NCBI RefSeq assembly: GCF_016127315.1
Contig: NZ_CP065997.1
Coordinates: forward strand, 62,001 to 126,000
Origin: Achromobacter deleyi
Lineage (GTDB): Bacteria > Pseudomonadota > Gammaproteobacteria > Burkholderiales > Burkholderiaceae_B
Direction: 5' to 3'
DNA: 64,000 nucleotides
In this document: piece after piece, positions 34,538 to 42,901 of the stretch
Layout: each line of letters opens with the position of its first letter
Position numbering within the stretch: the first letter of the stretch is position 1
Made by a program: the position numbers and the translations under genes
Notes under the pieces: model-generated
Database searches by the model: none
The model's input: only the letters and a program-made list of their open reading frames with translations
What the model was told of the DNA's origin: nothing

Positions 34538-36058
34538 ATGCCTATCCGTCTCCCGACCCCGGCCTGGCGCCTGGCCACCCTGCCGCTGCTGCTGGCGCTG
34601 GGCGCCTGCGCCTTCGCCCCCGACAGCAAGCCGCCGGCCATGGCGCAGCCCGCGCAATACGGCGTCGAGGCGCTGCCCGCCGCCGGCGCGCCGGCGCAGG
34701 GCGTGGCGCAGCGTTATGCGCGCGACGCCGGCCCCGTGCCCGAATGGTGGAAACGCTTCGGCTCCGAGGCGCTCAATGCCATGGTGGAGGAAGGCCTGGC
34801 CAACAGCCCCGACCTGGCCGCGGCCGAACGCAACCTGGCCGGCGCCCGCGAGCAATTGCGCGGGCAGGTCAATTCGTCGCTGCTGCCGTCTATCGATGCC
34901 GGCGCCGACGTCACGCGCAAGCGCGCGCTGACCATGCCCAACCTGCCGGAACCGACCGCGCTCTACAACGTGTTCACCGGCCAGGTGCAGGCCAAGTACG
35001 ACCTGGACCTGTTCGGCGCGGCGCGCTTCGAGAACGTGTCGCGCGCGGCCCATGTGGAACAGCAGGCGTTCCAGCTGGAATCGGCGCGCCGTTCGCTGGC
35101 CGGCAACATCGTCACCGGCGCCATCACCTCGGCCTCGCTGGCCGAGCGCGTGGCGCTGACCGAAAAGCAGGTGGTGCTGGCGCGCCAGGTGGCGCGCGAC
35201 ACGCAGCGCCGCTATGAGCTGGGCTCGGCCTCGCAGAACGACGCGCTGCAGGCCGACCAGGACGCCGCCACGCTGGAGGCCTCGCTGCCGGGCCTGCGCG
35301 CGCAGTGGCAGACCACCCGCCACGCGCTGGCGGTGCTGATGGGCCGCAGCCCCGACCAGGCGCCGCCGGACCTGGCCTTCGCCATGCTGGCCGTGCCCGC
35401 GGAAGTGCCGGTGCTGGTGCCGTCCGAACTGCTGGCGGCGCGGCCCGACATCCATATCGCCGAGGCCGTGCTGCGCGCGGCGGCGGCCGACGTCGGCGTG
35501 GCCACGGCGCAACTGTTCCCCAGCCTGTCTCTGTCCGCCTCGATGGGCAAGGGCGGCTTCAGCTGGCCGACGGCGCTGTCGGGCGCGGGTTCGATCTGGG
35601 CGGTGGGCGCGTCGCTGACGCAGCCGATCTTCCATGGCGGCGCGCTGCTGGCCGAGCGCAGCGCCGCCAAGGAGCGCTATGAAGCGGCGGTGCTGCAATA
35701 CAAGCAGACCGTGCTGACCGCGTTCCGCGACGTGGCCGACACGCTGGCGCAGCTGGATGCGGATGGGCAGGCGCTGGCGTCGGCCGAGGCCTCGCGCCGG
35801 TCCGCCGAGCAGTCACACCGCAACACCGCCAACCGCGTGCGCCTGGGCGCGCTGGCGCCGTACACCGCGTATGCCAGCGAACAGCATTACGTCGCGGCGC
35901 GGGTGCGGGAAGTGGAATACGCCAATGCCCGCCTGACCGAAACGGCGGCGCTGTTCCAGGCGATGGGTTCGCCGGTGCGCGCGCCGCAGCCGGCCGCGGG
36001 TGGCGACGCGGCCGAATCGCAAGCGCCTCGGCAGCAGCAGCAGCAGCAGCAGCAGTAA
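34538..36058 (+). CDS. Outer-membrane efflux channel lipoprotein, third system
   Basis: This is a 506-aa NodT-family channel. ATG 34538 is preceded by GAGGAG (34525-34530), and the lipobox is LLLALGACAFAPDSKPP. The two repeats include YDLDLFGAARFENVSRAAHVEQQ and AARPDIHIAEAVLRAAAADVGVATAQLFPSLSL. The frame is open far upstream inside the pump gene, but that part is a shadow. The C terminus is unusual: after APRAPQPAAGGDAAESQ-like sequence it ends in eight Gln residues encoded by a pure CAG repeat. Confidence 0.9.
   Translation: MPIRLPTPAWRLATLPLLLALGACAFAPDSKPPAMAQPAQYGVEALPAAGAPAQGVAQRYARDAGPVPEWWKRFGSEALNAMVEEGLANSPDLAAAERNLAGAREQLRGQVNSSLLPSIDAGADVTRKRALTMPNLPEPTALYNVFTGQVQAKYDLDLFGAARFENVSRAAHVEQQAFQLESARRSLAGNIVTGAITSASLAERVALTEKQVVLARQVARDTQRRYELGSASQNDALQADQDAATLEASLPGLRAQWQTTRHALAVLMGRSPDQAPPDLAFAMLAVPAEVPVLVPSELLAARPDIHIAEAVLRAAAADVGVATAQLFPSLSLSASMGKGGFSWPTALSGAGSIWAVGASLTQPIFHGGALLAERSAAKERYEAAVLQYKQTVLTAFRDVADTLAQLDADGQALASAEASRRSAEQSHRNTANRVRLGALAPYTAYASEQHYVAARVREVEYANARLTETAALFQAMGSPVRAPQPAAGGDAAESQAPRQQQQQQQQ
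36032..36055 (+). repeat. (CAG)8 triplet microsatellite at the 3' end of a channel gene
   Basis: Eight uninterrupted CAG codons immediately precede the TAA stop of the third outer-membrane channel gene and encode a terminal octa-Gln tail. Because the unit is 3 nt, slippage would change tail length without shifting the frame. Confidence 0.95.
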
Positions 36059-36064
36059 CCCGCG

Positions 36065-36117
36065 CCGCTCGATCCGAGCGGCCCACAGGCCCCCGACGCC
36101 TACGGCGCGGGGGCCTG
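36065..36117. terminator. Tandem hairpins between convergent channel and IclR genes
   Basis: Two hairpins occupy the junction: CCGCTCG/CGAGCGG (36065-36071 with 36075-36081) and CAGGCCCCCG/CGGGGGCCTG (36086-36095 with 36108-36117). The second overlaps the end of the IclR gene. Neither is followed by a long T run, so termination in both directions is likely but not certain. Confidence 0.55.
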
Positions 36118-36870
36118 TTCCTTGATACGGGAAGCGAGCGCCATGGACTCGATGCGCCGCGCCGCCGCCTGCAGCAGCGCCGTGGTCTTGTCCTGCGCGA
36201 TGGTGTTGAGCCGGGTCGCCAGGAAGGTCACGGTCAGCGCGCCGAAGATGCGCCGGTCTTCCTGGAACACCGGCACCGCGATGCCGGCGCGTTCCGGCGA
36301 GATCTCCCCCACCCCCAGATAGGCGCCGCGCACCCGGATCTCGTCCAGGCGGCGGATGAAGTCGGCCTGCGTCGGCCCCAGGCCCGCGGCCTCGATCTCG
36401 GCGGCGTGTCCGTCGTACAGCTTGCGCTGGTCCTTGCGCGGCAGGAACGCGATGATGGTCTTGGCGGTGGCGCCGCGAAACAACGGGTGGGCGCGGCCGC
36501 GGCCGTGCGGGATGCCGAGCGCGTCGGGCCCGCGTTCGTGGTGGATGTTGAGGATCCGCAGGCCGTGGATGACGCTGAGCAGCACGTCGCCGCCGACCTG
36601 GTCCACCACCTCGCGCATGATCGGCCGGGCCACGCCCAGCACCGGATCGCCGTCGATGATGAGATGGTCCAGCTCGATGATGCGCGGCCCCAGCTTGTAG
36701 CCGCCGCCCGTCATGCGCAGCAGGTAACCCAGGTCCGACAGGTCGCGGATGTAGCGGTAGCCGGTCGGCGCCGAATAGGACAGCTTGGAGATGATCTCTT
36801 CCGCCGTCAGCACCGGCGTGGCCAGGCTGAAGAGGTCGAGGATCGCGAGGGCGCGCTTCAGGGTGGACAT
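36100..36870 (-). CDS. IclR-family transcriptional regulator
   Basis: This is a 256-aa regulator. The N-terminal winged helix-turn-helix is ALAILDLFSLATPVLTAEEIISKLSYSAPTGYRYIRDLSDLGYL (residues ~7-50). The C-terminal GAF-like IclR effector domain contains REVVDQVGGDVLLSVIHGLRILNIH and GVGEISPERAGIAVPVFQEDRRIFGALTVT. It is divergent from a TctC/deacetylase operon, which it probably controls through the AT-rich region between them. Confidence 0.9.
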   Translation of the reverse strand: MSTLKRALAILDLFSLATPVLTAEEIISKLSYSAPTGYRYIRDLSDLGYLLRMTGGGYKLGPRIIELDHLIIDGDPVLGVARPIMREVVDQVGGDVLLSVIHGLRILNIHHERGPDALGIPHGRGRAHPLFRGATAKTIIAFLPRKDQRKLYDGHAAEIEAAGLGPTQADFIRRLDEIRVRGAYLGVGEISPERAGIAVPVFQEDRRIFGALTVTFLATRLNTIAQDKTTALLQAAARRIESMALASRIKEQAPAP

Positions 36871-37135
36871 GGAATCGGCGGGCAGTGGGCGAGGCGGAAC
36901 CGGCGCAGCGTATCACAGCGATCCCGGCGCGCCCCGGCGCCATAACCCGCCGCTATCGCTTCTCACCCAACGCCCTGTTTCTTGCTATCGTCTTCGCTGT
37001 TTTTATCATTTATAGAGAAAAACCAATTGGTAAAGATTGTTTTTTATCGAATAATGATACTGAAGCAGTAGACCAGCGGACAGCGAAAAGTCCGCGTCCC
37101 GCCTTGCCCGGCATGCACATCCAAGGGGAAATCGC
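36871..37135. promoter_or_regulatory. AT-rich divergent promoter region between IclR and tctC
   Basis: This 265-bp region has a pronounced AT-rich block (~36990-37075), unlike its surroundings. It contains the exact palindrome ACCAATTGGT (37022-37031) and the spaced pair TATC-N7-GATA near 37047-37061, both candidate IclR operator elements. AAGGGGAA lies just before the tctC ATG. Confidence 0.6.
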
Positions 37136-38149
37136 ATGAAGCAGTCCAGCAGCAGGCCCGGCGGCATCAGCCGCCGGCAATTCATGGCGGCGTCGGCCGC
37201 CTCGTTGGCGGGCGCCGCGCTCGCCCGTCCCGGCCTGGCCCGCGCGGCCGGCTATCCGTCGGAACGCCCGATCCAGTTCATCGTGCCGTTCCCGGCGGGC
37301 GGCGGCACCGACCTGGTGGCGCGGCCGCTGGCCCAGGGCATCGGCGAAGCGCTCAAGCAGAGCGTGGTGGTGATCAACAAGGGCGGCGCGGCCGGCATCA
37401 TCGGCACCCAGCAGGCGGCGCGTTCGGCGCCCGACGGCTACACCGTCGCGCTCGGCTCCACCGGCACCCACACCGTGAACCAGAGCCTGTACGAGAACAT
37501 CGCGTACGACCCCATCAAGGACTTCGAGCCGGTCTCGATGGTCTGCTACTACAACAACGTGCTGGTGGTGCACCCGTCGTTTCCGGCCAGGACCCTGCAG
37601 GAGTTCGTCGCCCTCATCAAGGCCAACCCCGGCAAGTACTTCTACGGCATCACGCAGAACGGCAGCTCGGCGCACCTGGCGATGGAGCTGCTGAAAGCCA
37701 CCGCCGGCCTCGACCTGCCCGGCGTGCCCTACAAGGGCGCGGCGGCGGCGGTCAACGACTTCCTGGGCGGCCAGTTCCCGGTGCTGATGGACGTGGTGAT
37801 CAACCAGCAGCAATTCATCCAGGGCGGCAAGTCGCGGCCGCTGGCGGTGACGTCCAGCGCGCGCTCGCCCGCCCTGCCCGACGTGCCGACGGTGGCCGAG
37901 TCCGGCTATCCGGGCTATCAGGCGATCGGCTGGAACGGCGTGTTCGTGCCCGCCGGCACGCCGCCCGCCATCGTCCAGACGCTCAACGGCGCGGTGCAAA
38001 GCGCGCTCAAGCAGCCCGCCCTGGCGCAACTGACCCAGAACGGGCTGGAACTGCACGGCGGCACGCCCGACGAGCTGCGCCGTTTCGTCGCCACCGAAAG
38101 CGAGAAATGGCGCGCCCTGATCAAGAACGCCAACATCAAGGCCACCTGA
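37136..38149 (+). CDS. Tat-exported Bug/TctC-type substrate-binding protein
   Basis: This is a 337-aa periplasmic receptor of the tripartite tricarboxylate transporter family, expanded in Bordetella as Bug proteins. The leader carries a twin-arginine motif, SRRQFMAASA, so export is probably by Tat. Family motifs: PIQFIVPFPAGGGTDLVARPLA, GGAAGIIGTQQAARSAPDGYT, and VPYKGAAAAVNDFLGGQ. No TctA/TctB membrane genes are nearby, as is common for these proteins. It is the first gene of an operon with two deacetylase-like proteins; its stop overlaps the next ATG (TGATG). Confidence 0.92.
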   Translation: MKQSSSRPGGISRRQFMAASAASLAGAALARPGLARAAGYPSERPIQFIVPFPAGGGTDLVARPLAQGIGEALKQSVVVINKGGAAGIIGTQQAARSAPDGYTVALGSTGTHTVNQSLYENIAYDPIKDFEPVSMVCYYNNVLVVHPSFPARTLQEFVALIKANPGKYFYGITQNGSSAHLAMELLKATAGLDLPGVPYKGAAAAVNDFLGGQFPVLMDVVINQQQFIQGGKSRPLAVTSSARSPALPDVPTVAESGYPGYQAIGWNGVFVPAGTPPAIVQTLNGAVQSALKQPALAQLTQNGLELHGGTPDELRRFVATESEKWRALIKNANIKAT

Positions 38150-39039
38150 TGCAAGCCATTCCTTATGGCGTCCCGCTGGACGCCGCCGCCAACCCCTGGC
38201 TGGCGCTCGACCATGAACTGCGCGCCCAGGGCCGGCGCGCGCCCTCGGCCCCGCCGGTGCGGGCCGTGGTGTGCGTGACCGTGCACGTCGACGGCCCCGC
38301 CGTCGAGGTCGGCCGCAAGCAATTCCCCGGCGCCGGCATCCATACCGCCGGCCGCTACGCCATCCGCCGCGGCGTGCCGCGCCACCTGGAGATCCTGGCG
38401 CGCCACGCCCTGCCGGCGACCTTCTTCGCCTGCGGCTACGACGTCGAGCACTACCCCGAGACCTTCCGCGCCATCCTGGCCGCCGGCCACGAGATCGCCG
38501 CCCACGGCTACCTGCATGAGGCCTGGGACCTGGGCGAGGACGAACCCGCGCTGCTGGAAAAGACCCACACCCTGATCCAACGGCAACTGGGCGTGACGCC
38601 GGCGGGCTGGTGTTCGCCGTCGGGCCGCAAGAGCCACCGCACCCTGCCCACGCTGCGCCGGCTCGGCTACTGCTATGACGCCAGCGAAAAGGACCGCGAC
38701 CGCCCCTATCTGCCGGCCGGCGGCGACGATGGCTTCGTCATGCTGCCGAACAACACGGTGTCGCTGGACGACTATCCGTTCTATTTCACCGGCCACAGCC
38801 TGGCCGCCGAGGCCTGCGACAACTGGATCGAGGAATTCGAGGCGCTGCGCCAGGCCGAGGGCTACATCCATTTCACCGTGCACCCCAAGGCCGCCGGCGG
38901 TTCCGGCACGCCGGCGCGCGCCGCCGCCATGGACCGCTTCCTGGCCCACGTCGCCGCCCAGCCGGACGTGCACTGCATGACGCTGGAAGCCCTGGCCCGC
39001 CATTGCCTGGCCCACCCCGCCGCCTGGAGAATCGCATGA
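38149..39039 (+). CDS. Polysaccharide deacetylase-family (NodB/PuuE-like) hydrolase
   Basis: This 296-aa protein has a NodB-type fold and no signal peptide, so it is probably cytoplasmic like PuuE-type allantoinases/amidases. The metal site is intact: Asp48 in TVHVDG, His119 and His123 in AAHGYLHE. Further conserved parts are AGWCSPSGRKS and HFTVHPKAAG. Polysaccharide substrates are unlikely for a cytoplasmic protein; an amide-bearing small molecule delivered with the help of the TctC protein is more plausible. The start overlaps the tctC stop; its own stop overlaps the next gene by ATGA. Confidence 0.85.
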   Translation: MQAIPYGVPLDAAANPWLALDHELRAQGRRAPSAPPVRAVVCVTVHVDGPAVEVGRKQFPGAGIHTAGRYAIRRGVPRHLEILARHALPATFFACGYDVEHYPETFRAILAAGHEIAAHGYLHEAWDLGEDEPALLEKTHTLIQRQLGVTPAGWCSPSGRKSHRTLPTLRRLGYCYDASEKDRDRPYLPAGGDDGFVMLPNNTVSLDDYPFYFTGHSLAAEACDNWIEEFEALRQAEGYIHFTVHPKAAGGSGTPARAAAMDRFLAHVAAQPDVHCMTLEALARHCLAHPAAWRIA

Positions 39040-39806
39040 CGGGCCCCAAGACCGTACTGGTCACCCTCAACGTACAGGGCATCGGCCCCGAAGCCGCCAC
39101 CCGCCCGGAACACGAACTGCACGGCCGCGACGGCCATGGCCGCTATACCTATGGCGGCGGCCTGGCGCGGGTGCTGGACATGCTGCGGCGCCAGGAGATC
39201 CGCGCCACGCTGTTCTGGCCGGCCTTCGAGGCCGAGCGCTGCCGCGACCTGCTGGAACAGAGCCTGCGCGACGGCCACGAAGCCGCCTCGCAGGGCAACG
39301 CCTTCGAGGACCTGGCCGCGCTCGGCGAGCGCGAGGCCGAAGTCCTGCAACGCGGCCGCGACCGTCTGGCGGCGCTGACCGGCCAGGCGCCGCGGGGCTT
39401 TCGCTGGACCGGCGGCGGCTTCAGCCCGCGCACCCTGCCGCTGCTGCGCGAGCTGGGCTACCGCTACGACAGCAGCGCCATCGACGACGACGCGCCCTAC
39501 GCGCTGGACGCGGACGGCGCCCCCGGCATGGTCGAACTGCCCTGGAGCGAAGGCCTGTGCGACGCCAGCCATTTTGGCCGCCGCGTCACCCAGGACCGCG
39601 CCTATGCGCACCTGGCCGAACAGGGCGACGCCCTGCTGGCGGCCGAGGGCTACGCCTGCCTGACGCTGCACCCGCGCGCCGACAACGGCGTCGGACGCGC
39701 CGCCCGGTTGCAGATGATCGAACGGCTGCTCGACCGGCTGCGCGCCGCCGGCGCCGGCTTTGCCCGCTGCGACGACCTGGCGCGCGAACACGCGGCCGGC
39801 GCCTGA
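39036..39806 (+). CDS. Deacetylase-like paralogue lacking metal ligands
   Basis: This 256-aa NodB-fold protein aligns along its length with the preceding deacetylase (GRYTYGGGLARVLDMLRRQEIRATLFWP, RDGHEAASQGNAFEDL, FRWTGGGFSPRTLPLLRELGYRYDSS, LTLHPRADN). All three metal ligands are changed: Gln14 for Asp, Gln86 for the first His and Phe90 for the second. It therefore cannot bind the usual metal and is probably a non-catalytic partner or specificity subunit. The ATGA overlap with the active paralogue implies equimolar synthesis. Confidence 0.82.
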   Translation: MTGPKTVLVTLNVQGIGPEAATRPEHELHGRDGHGRYTYGGGLARVLDMLRRQEIRATLFWPAFEAERCRDLLEQSLRDGHEAASQGNAFEDLAALGEREAEVLQRGRDRLAALTGQAPRGFRWTGGGFSPRTLPLLRELGYRYDSSAIDDDAPYALDADGAPGMVELPWSEGLCDASHFGRRVTQDRAYAHLAEQGDALLAAEGYACLTLHPRADNGVGRAARLQMIERLLDRLRAAGAGFARCDDLAREHAAGA

Positions 39807-40022
39807 CCGATGCGCCGCCGCCCTGCCGGCGCGGCCTGTCCCCGGCCTGGCGGCGGCATCCGGCGGACGCAGCGGCGGTCTCCCCGGGCAACTGCCGCGG
39901 GTCCTGGCGGACCGTTATCCCCGGGCAAACCCTGGGTAATATTGGCGCCAAAATAAGCTAATATTTTTGCAACATTCCCTCCTCTCCCCCGACCTCACGG
40001 CGCCTGGCGCCGCTATCCGTCC
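39807..40022. promoter_or_regulatory. Promoter region of the C45 hydrolase operon
   Basis: The distal half is GC-rich with several small dyads. The proximal half is AT-rich and holds the palindrome TTGGCGCCAA (39942-39951) and a TAATAT (39959-39964) that could be a -10 element. There is no good ribosome site before ATG 40023. Confidence 0.6.
39942..39951. promoter_or_regulatory. Regulon palindrome, site A
   Basis: TTGGCGCCAA, centred ~76 bp before the start of the C45 hydrolase gene, in an AT-rich context (TAATATTGGCGCCAAAATAA). The same 10-mer occurs at three further promoters in this window (44713, 49976, 51004). Confidence 0.8.
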
Positions 40023-41159
40023 ATGACCCAGATCACCCAATTCCCGTTCGTATCGGTCTCCGGTACTCCCGACGCCCGCGGCCGCGCCTATGGCCAGCAA
40101 GCCGCCGATCGCGTGCGCAAGAGCGCCGCCATGTACGGCCAGACGCTGGTCGACCTGGGTTACGACGCCATGGCGCGCACCCGCCTGATCGAGAGCTTCG
40201 CCCGCGAAATCGAGAACTTCGCGCCGCACTACCTCGAGGAAATGCGCGGCATCGCCGCCGGCGCCAACGTGCCGTTCGAAGACATCGTGATGGTCAACGC
40301 CCGCACCGAAGTCATCGCCAAGGCCCGCGCCGAAAAGAAGAAGGCCGCCGAGCTCGAACCCGGCGACGGCTGCACCGGCGCCCTGATCCTGCCGACCCGC
40401 TCGGCCAATGGCCGCCTGATCCACGGCCAGAACTGGGACTGGCGCGCCGAGTGCGCCGAGACCGCCATCGTGCTGCGCGTGCGCAACGACAACGGCCCGG
40501 ACATCCTGACCTTCGTCGAGGCCGGCGGCCTGGCCCGCAGCGGCCTGAACAGCGCCGGCGTGTCGATCACCGCCAACTACCTGGAATCCGACCGCGACTT
40601 CCGCCAGCTCGGCGTGCCGCTGTCGCTGATCCGCCGCAAGGTGCTGGAACAGGAACACTTCGCGCTGGCGATCAAGGCGGTCAGCACCACCCAGAAGTCC
40701 TGCTCCAACAACATCATGATCGGCATGGCCGCGGGCTTCGGCGTCGATTACGAATGCACCACCGATGAAGCCTTCCCGATCTACCCGGGCGCCGACGACC
40801 TGATCGTGCACGCCAACCACTGGGTCAGCGAAGTCGCCCTGGGCAAACTGCGCGACACCGGCCGCGCCAGCACCCCGGAAAGCGCCTACCGCGACTGGCG
40901 CGTGCGCCGCCTGCTGAACGAAAAGGACAAGCTGACCCGCGAAGACCTCAAGCGCGCGCTGTTCGACGACTTCGGCACGCCCTACTCGGTCTGCCGCCCG
41001 CCGCGTCCCGGCAGCCACGACAACCTGTCGGCCACCGTCGCCATGGTCGTCATGGAACCGGCCGCAGGCCTGATGGAAGTGGCGCCGCTGCCGGCGCTGA
41101 ACCGCACCTTCACCCGTTACAGCCTGGACGCCGAGCCCGAGCTGCTGGCCGCGGCCTGA
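40023..41159 (+). CDS. C45-family Ntn hydrolase (acyl-CoA:6-APA acyltransferase-like)
   Basis: This 378-aa protein belongs to the penicillin acyltransferase/AAT-like Ntn hydrolases. The self-cleavage site is GDGCTGALIL: after processing, Cys117 would become the N-terminal nucleophile. The GQNWDWRAE segment downstream is also conserved. No signal peptide is visible, so it acts in the cytoplasm on an imported or internal amide. Members of this family cleave or form amide bonds of beta-lactams, N-acyl amino acids and peptides. It is followed after 73 bp by a peptide-type binding-protein gene, and its promoter carries the regulon palindrome. Confidence 0.88.
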   Translation: MTQITQFPFVSVSGTPDARGRAYGQQAADRVRKSAAMYGQTLVDLGYDAMARTRLIESFAREIENFAPHYLEEMRGIAAGANVPFEDIVMVNARTEVIAKARAEKKKAAELEPGDGCTGALILPTRSANGRLIHGQNWDWRAECAETAIVLRVRNDNGPDILTFVEAGGLARSGLNSAGVSITANYLESDRDFRQLGVPLSLIRRKVLEQEHFALAIKAVSTTQKSCSNNIMIGMAAGFGVDYECTTDEAFPIYPGADDLIVHANHWVSEVALGKLRDTGRASTPESAYRDWRVRRLLNEKDKLTREDLKRALFDDFGTPYSVCRPPRPGSHDNLSATVAMVVMEPAAGLMEVAPLPALNRTFTRYSLDAEPELLAAA

Positions 41160-41185
41160 GCTTTCCCGGTCCCTTGACCGCCGGC

Positions 41186-41208
41186 GGCGGCCGGATCCCC
41201 CGGCCGCC
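41186..41208 (+). other. Intercistronic hairpin between C45 hydrolase and binding protein
   Basis: GGCGGCCGG (41186-41194) pairs with CCGGCCGCC (41200-41208) around ATCCC. There is no T run, so it is not a classical terminator. Such hairpins often stabilise the mRNA of abundant binding proteins or set different expression levels; inference. Confidence 0.6.
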
Positions 41209-41232
41209 CGCGCAACCCCTGGAAACGCATCC

Positions 41233-42795
41233 ATGAAAACAAAACTCCTGACTACCGCGGTTGCCCTGGCGCTGGGCGCGCTGGCCGGCTCCGCCCTGGC
41301 CCAGGCGCCGGCGCCGCTGCGCATCTCGTTCACCGCCGACATCCGCTCGACCGAGCCCGGCGTCAACCGCGACAGCAACAGCGACGCGGTCGTGCTGCAC
41401 ATCGTCGAAGGCCTGGTGGCCTACGGCGAGGACGCCGAAGTCCGCCCGCTGCTGGCCGAATCCATCGACATCAGCCCCGACGGCAAGACCTACACCTTCA
41501 AGCTGCGCCAGGGCGTCAAGTTCCACAACGGCGCGCCGCTGACCTCGGCCGACGTGCTCTGGACCTGGCAGCATTACACCGCCGCCAACTCCGGCTGGCG
41601 CTGCGCCAGCGAATTCGATGGCCGCGGCACCGTCAAGGTCACCAGCGTCGAGGCGCCCGACGCCCAGACCGTGGTCTATCACCTGGAAAAACCCAGCAGC
41701 CTGTTCCTGGCCTCGCTGGCGCGCGCCGACTGTGGCGGCACGGGCATCCTGCAGAAGGCCTCGGTCAAGGCCGACGGCAGCTGGGACAAGCCCATCGGCA
41801 CCGGCCCCTTCGCCTTCGCCGAATGGAAGCGCGGCGAGTACGTGCGCCTGACCAAGTTCGCCGACTACGCCAACCGCGACGGCAAGCGCGACGGCTACGC
41901 CGGCTCCAAGCGCCCCTTGGTGGACGAAGTGCGCTTCGTCATCGTGCCCGACGACTCCACCGCCAAGGCCGCCCTGCAACGCGGCAACATCGACATCATC
42001 GAGGACGTCTCCAACAACGACGTGCCGGTGCTGCAAGGCACCCCCAACGTCAAGGTCGCCTACGCGCCCGTCATGAGCATGACCGCGCTGCTGCTGCAGA
42101 CCAAGGACCCGCTGCTGTCCAATCCCAAGATCCGCCAGGCCCTGGCCCACGCCATCGACTACGACCAGCTCGCCGCCGCCGTCACCGAAGGCCTGGCCAA
42201 GCCCAACAACTCCATCGTCCCGCTGGTCTCGCCGTACAACGACGCCGCCCAGAAGGAAGGCTGGAAATACGACCCCGCGCTGTCCCAGAAGCTGCTCAAG
42301 GAAGCCGGCTACAAGGGCCAGGAACTGGAACTGATCACGACCAAGCGCTACCCGCAGTCGTACAACTCCGCCGTCATCATCCAGGCCATGCTGCAGGCCG
42401 TCGGCATCAACGCCAAGCTGTCCGTGTCCGAATGGGCCACCCAGCTCGACCGCTACAACGCCGGCACCTACCAGATGATGACCTTCCCGTACTCCGCCCG
42501 CCTGGACGCGGCGCTGAACTACGAAATGGTCACCGGCGACAAGGCCAAGCAGCCGCGCAAGGTCTGGGACAACCCCGAAGCCCAGAAACTCCTGGACGCC
42601 GCCTCGGTCGACACCGACCACGCCAAGCGCCAGGCCTCCTTCGACCAGCTGCACAAGCTGTTCCTGGCCGACGTCCCCAGCATCCCGCTCTACAACGGCC
42701 TGGACATCGGCGCCTTCCGCACCGACATCAAGGGCTACACCCCCTGGGCCGTGAAAAAGCCGCGCGCCTGGGAAGTGGAACGCGTGGCGAAGTAA
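41233..42795 (+). CDS. ABC transporter substrate-binding protein (family 5), paralogue 1
   Basis: This 520-aa periplasmic receptor has the signal peptide MKTKLLTTAVALALGALAGSALA. Family 5 features include SPDGKTYTFKLRQGVKFHNGAPLTSADV and PKIRQALAHAIDYDQLA. It is a close paralogue of the convergent gene ending at 43107: both read ADIRST(E/N)PGVNRD at the N terminus and KQPRKVWD(N/D)PEAQKL near the C terminus. It is cotranscribed with the C45 hydrolase and probably serves the DppBCDF-like transporter encoded at 45569-48983. Confidence 0.93.
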   Translation: MKTKLLTTAVALALGALAGSALAQAPAPLRISFTADIRSTEPGVNRDSNSDAVVLHIVEGLVAYGEDAEVRPLLAESIDISPDGKTYTFKLRQGVKFHNGAPLTSADVLWTWQHYTAANSGWRCASEFDGRGTVKVTSVEAPDAQTVVYHLEKPSSLFLASLARADCGGTGILQKASVKADGSWDKPIGTGPFAFAEWKRGEYVRLTKFADYANRDGKRDGYAGSKRPLVDEVRFVIVPDDSTAKAALQRGNIDIIEDVSNNDVPVLQGTPNVKVAYAPVMSMTALLLQTKDPLLSNPKIRQALAHAIDYDQLAAAVTEGLAKPNNSIVPLVSPYNDAAQKEGWKYDPALSQKLLKEAGYKGQELELITTKRYPQSYNSAVIIQAMLQAVGINAKLSVSEWATQLDRYNAGTYQMMTFPYSARLDAALNYEMVTGDKAKQPRKVWDNPEAQKLLDAASVDTDHAKRQASFDQLHKLFLADVPSIPLYNGLDIGAFRTDIKGYTPWAVKKPRAWEVERVAK

Positions 42796-42818
42796 ATCCA
42801 GCGCACCGCACCAAACGA

Positions 42819-42843
42819 AGAGGCCGCGAAAGCGGCCTCTTTG
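42819..42843 (+). terminator. Terminator of the hydrolase/binding-protein operon
   Basis: A perfect 9-bp stem AGAGGCCGC/GCGGCCTCT (42819-42827 with 42832-42840) has a GAAA loop and is followed by TT. The T tract is short, but position 23 bp after the stop supports termination. Confidence 0.75.
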
Positions 42844-42901
42844 CATTGCGACACCCGAAAAAATAAAACCGCCCCGGCAACCGTCAAGCTTCAACGGTCG
42901 A

